Of a stretch of DNA of 64,000 nucleotides, positions 62,024 through 64,000 are shown one piece after another. Within the stretch, counting starts at the first letter, position 1; each line of letters begins with the position of its first letter. This DNA comes from Bacillus chungangensis (lineage in GTDB: Bacteria; Bacillota; Bacilli; Bacillales; Bacillaceae_C). The position numbers and the translations under genes were made by a program. The notes beneath the pieces are model-generated. The model made no database searches and was not told where the DNA came from. It saw nothing but the letters and a program-made list of their open reading frames with translations. Location: the NCBI RefSeq assembly GCF_030812995.1, contig NZ_JAUSTT010000015.1, forward strand, positions 62,001 to 126,000, read 5' to 3'.

Positions 62024-62277
62024 TCCACATCTAACTACTCTAGAGGTGAGTAATGAGAAGTGAGAAGTGGGAAGGGAACTTCTTTATCTCCTCTTCCTTC
62101 AATTTTAGTAAATGTTCGATTGGTTCTGGCCGACAGGACAAGGAAAGCTTAGGCAGCGATACATCGCACGAAGAAAAGCGGTTTCCTTTTCGAGGACGCC
62201 TGCGATCTTAGCCTTTGTTCTACTTCTTATCAGTGGGGAATGAAAGAAAACCCCCACTCATGGAAGTTTCACTTTAT
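62024..62277 (+). mobile_element. TTTAT-bounded mini-element, copy 6 (long form)
   Basis: A 254-bp copy in forward orientation. TTTAT (62019-62023) then TCCACATCTAACT; the left hairpin has diverged to a GTGAGAAGTG-rich stretch. GTTCGATTGGTTCTGGCCGAC, the inner cassette (CAAGGAAAGCTTAGGCAGC, CGAAGAAAAGCGG, TTTCGAGGACGCC) and the right end CCCCCACTCATGGAAG and TTTCACTTTAT (to 62277) are well kept. The rpiR promoter starts only 9 bp beyond it. Confidence 0.75.
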
Positions 62278-62285
62278 CAGAAAGG

Positions 62286-62314
62286 TTGACCCAATGTCTA
62301 CACCATTTTATGAT
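62286..62314 (+). promoter_or_regulatory. sigma-A promoter of the rpiR-type gene
   Basis: TTGACC (62286-62291), a 17-bp spacer and TATGAT (62309-62314), 47 bp before the start codon and immediately after the mini-element. Confidence 0.65.
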
Positions 62315-62361
62315 TATGAGTAATCGTTAAAACGAAAAATACGTAGATGGGGGAATAATCA

Positions 62362-63210
62362 TTGGGGTCATTGATACAGAAAATTACGGAGGATTTAAAT
62401 CGCCTTTCGGCTGCCGAACGTAAAATCGGCGAATATATTGTTCAACATCCAGAATTAATCCCAAACATGACAACAAAAGAATTATCTAAAAAAGCTAGCG
62501 TCAGTGAAGCAAGTGTCGTTCGTTTTTGCAAGTCTATTGGAATTGGCAGTTTTAAATCATTTAAATTAGAACTTGTCAAAGACTTAACGCTAGCGGACAT
62601 GAACCTAACAGACTTTTCAATTTTGAAAAAAAAGGATTCCCCGTATGATTTGCTGCATAAAGTAACATATGTGAATAAATCTGCTATAGAATCAACATTA
62701 GCTTCCTTAGATAAAAAAGAGTACAATAAGGCATTTGAAGCTTTAATGCACGCTAATCGCGTTGTCTTTTTTGGAGTTGGTGGCTCAGCTACTGCTGCTT
62801 TTGATGCCCATTATAAGTTTACAAGGCTTGGCTATCATTCGAATACAGCATTTGATTTTCACTATATGCTCTCACATATTGCCTATTTAACAGAAAAAGA
62901 TGTTTTTATCGCTATTAGTATGTCGGGAAAAACGAAAGATGTGTTAGAGTTGTCGCGGTTTGCTCAGAAAAAGGGAGCAACGGTCATTGCGATTACAAAT
63001 ATTGATAAATCACCTCTTTATAAAGAAGCAGATATCCGGCTTTGCACACCAAATGTGGAAAGCGATTTTAGAATCGGCAGTTTATCATCAAGAATGACAC
63101 AGTTAACGATCATTGATGCACTATATATAAGCATTTTTAATAATATCGGAGAAAATATTGTTGAACATTATCGCGAAGCAAGAAATGAAGTTGTCCATCT
63201 GCGCAGATAA
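62362..63210 (+). CDS. RpiR/MurR-family transcriptional regulator with SIS domain
   Basis: A 282-residue repressor-type regulator. N-terminal RpiR helix-turn-helix (1-77; LSAAERKIGEYIVQHPE, SVSEASVVRFCKSIG-like KASVSEASVVRFCKSIG), then a SIS phosphosugar-binding domain (FGVGGSATAAFDAHYKFTRLG near 134, SMSGKTKDVLELSRFA near 190). TTG 62362 follows GATGGGGG by about 8 bp. The next gene is murQ, so MurNAc 6-phosphate is the likely effector, as for MurR. Confidence 0.85.
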   Translation: MGSLIQKITEDLNRLSAAERKIGEYIVQHPELIPNMTTKELSKKASVSEASVVRFCKSIGIGSFKSFKLELVKDLTLADMNLTDFSILKKKDSPYDLLHKVTYVNKSAIESTLASLDKKEYNKAFEALMHANRVVFFGVGGSATAAFDAHYKFTRLGYHSNTAFDFHYMLSHIAYLTEKDVFIAISMSGKTKDVLELSRFAQKKGATVIAITNIDKSPLYKEADIRLCTPNVESDFRIGSLSSRMTQLTIIDALYISIFNNIGENIVEHYREARNEVVHLRR

Positions 63211-63228
63211 AGATTGTCGATATTCCCA

Positions 63229-63242
63229 TGTAAACGCAGACG
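63229..63242 (+). promoter_or_regulatory. possible cre site upstream of murQ
   Basis: TGTAAACGCAGACG matches the CcpA consensus TGWAANCGNTNWCW at 12 of 14 positions by eye and lies inside a CCCATG...CATGGG inverted repeat (63225-63256). It is 70 bp upstream of the murQ -35, so the assignment is weak. Confidence 0.3.
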
Positions 63243-63310
63243 ATCATTTGCATGGGATGAAATTATTTTGTATTTAATGAAATTATGATTCATAAAAATA
63301 GAATATTATA

Positions 63311-63338
63311 TTGACACGAAATTTCTTTTAGGTACAAT
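63311..63338 (+). promoter_or_regulatory. sigma-A promoter of murQ
   Basis: TTGACA (63311-63316), a 16-bp spacer and TACAAT (63333-63338), 34 bp before the murQ start codon. Confidence 0.7.
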
Positions 63339-63371
63339 GAAGATAACAATACAAATTTTAAGGGTGATAAA

Positions 63372-64000
63372 ATGCTTGACAATCTTACAACAGAAAAGAG
63401 AAATCACTCCACAATGCATTTAGATGAAATGTCTATAATGGAAATTTTAGAAGTGATGAATAAGGAAGACCAATCAGTGGCATTAGCTGTAAAAAAAGAA
63501 CTTTATCATATTGAAAAGGGAGTTCAATTTGTCGTAGCTGCATTTAAGCAAGGAGGAAGATTAATATACTTAGGAGCCGGTACAAGTGGGAGGCTAGGTA
63601 TATTAGATGCAGCAGAATGTGTACCAACTTTTGGTTCTTCACCCGATATGGTTCAAGGCTTTATTGCCGGTGGTGTGAAAGCGTTGACAGAAGCGGTCGA
63701 GGGGGCAGAAGATGACGCCAATCTCGGAGAAGAGGATTTAAAAAAGGTGTCATTAACAGCAAAAGATGTCGTTGTTGGAATGGCAGCAAGTGGACGTACT
63801 CCTTATGTGATCGGAGCGCTGAAATATGCACAAAAAATCGGTGCAAAGACGGTGAGCGTTGCCTGCAATAAACAAGCTCCAATGAGTCAGTATGCAGATG
63901 CTGCAATCGAGGTAGAGACTGGCCCTGAAGTGTTGACAGGTTCGACACGTTTAAAAGCGGGCACTGCCCAAAAGTTAGTATTAAATATGATTTCTACAGC
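63372..64000 (+). CDS. murQ: N-acetylmuramic acid 6-phosphate etherase, 5' part (runs off window)
   Basis: The first 209 residues of MurQ, which cleaves the lactyl ether of MurNAc 6-phosphate to GlcNAc 6-phosphate and D-lactate during cell-wall recycling. The SIS-domain signature [21 protein letters not shown] is near 74-94, then [15 protein letters not shown] near 137 and [17 protein letters not shown] near 189. ATG 63372 follows AAGGGTG. Usual length is about 300, so about 90 residues lie beyond the window. Preceded by its likely regulator. Confidence 0.93.
   Translation, partial: MLDNLTTEKRNHSTMHLDEMSIMEILEVMNKEDQSVALAVKKELYHIEKGVQFVVAAFKQGGRLIYLGAGTSGRLGILDAAECVPTFGSSPDMVQGFIAGGVKALTEAVEGAEDDANLGEEDLKKVSLTAKDVVVGMAASGRTPYVIGALKYAQKIGAKTVSVACNKQAPMSQYADAAIEVETGPEVLTGSTRLKAGTAQKLVLNMIST

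Larger units (their letters stand above)
61745..62361. other. intergenic region with terminator and mini-element
   Basis: A hairpin GGAGCT / AGCTCC (61818-61840) followed by GTTTGCTTTTTT probably ends the ATPase transcript. Then comes AT-rich DNA without a gene, the long mini-element at 62024-62277 and the rpiR promoter at 62286-62314. Confidence 0.5.

Noticed and set aside
63661-63948. 95-residue minus-strand frame at the right edge
   Set aside because: Antisense to murQ, whose SIS signature is clear.
1-64000. tRNA, rRNA, replication origin or integrated prophage
   Set aside because: No cloverleaf-like sequence, rRNA core motif, DnaA-box cluster, integrase or phage structural gene was recognised by eye; a tRNA scan would settle the tRNA point.

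Overview
The window reads as chromosomal DNA of a low-GC Gram-positive spore-former of the Bacillaceae. Support: strong AGGAGG-type ribosome sites, frequent TTG and GTG starts, lipobox lipoproteins, sigma-A promoters with 17-bp spacers, a Rap-Phr pair, split glycine decarboxylase genes (gcvPA, gcvPB), and Bacillus families such as YhgE, YwbE, YpuA and a YcbLMNO-like set. I see no rRNA, tRNA, CRISPR array or intact prophage. Genus and species cannot be fixed from the sequence alone.

Layout. 0.3-3.8 kb: a methionine-type ABC importer (MetQ, MetN, MetI) with an acyl-CoA-dehydrogenase-like flavoenzyme in one operon. 4.1-5.5 kb: M17 aminopeptidase. 5.8-7.05 kb (minus): Rap regulator overlapped by a Phr precursor carrying three SKADFG repeats. 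7.5-9.8 kb (minus): betaine-type permease and binding protein, split by a mobile mini-element and without an ATPase. 10.5-18.8 kb: mixed single genes (DUF1002 protein, LuxR-type regulator, HAD phosphatase, sigma factor, YwbE, nitroreductase, an internally duplicated protein, FMN reductase). 18.9-22.1 kb: YhgE and two small membrane proteins. 22.3-22.9 kb: transposon debris. 22.9-31.5 kb: nucleotidase, a two-component and c-di-GMP signalling cluster, YbaK and aspartase. 31.5-35.9 kb: an AT-rich scar of IS4 and IS110 remnants, two secreted proteins, a PspC protein and a GC-rich patch. 36.0-49.4 kb: cystine symporter TcyP, then two tandem oligopeptide ABC systems. 49.5-56.0 kb: CoA-transferase with a LytTR regulator, an SE1832-like small protein and a YcbLMNO-like kinase/ABC set. 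56.1-60.3 kb (minus): gcvPA, gcvPB and an NAD-kinase-like gene. 60.6-64.0 kb: a double P-loop ATPase, an RpiR/MurR-type regulator and the start of murQ.

How they fit together. Much of the window is import and recycling of small organic nutrients: methionine or sulfur compounds, cystine, betaine, peptides, N-acetylmuramic acid 6-phosphate, glycine and aspartate. The Opp systems can also supply the uptake route that Phr-type signals need. Between genes, at least five copies and several relics of a 205-254 bp palindromic element are bounded by TTTAT. They look like non-autonomous IS200/IS605 derivatives and are the strongest unexplained repeat signal here. A TnpB fragment at 22.4 kb shows that the RNA-guided transposon family has been in this chromosome.
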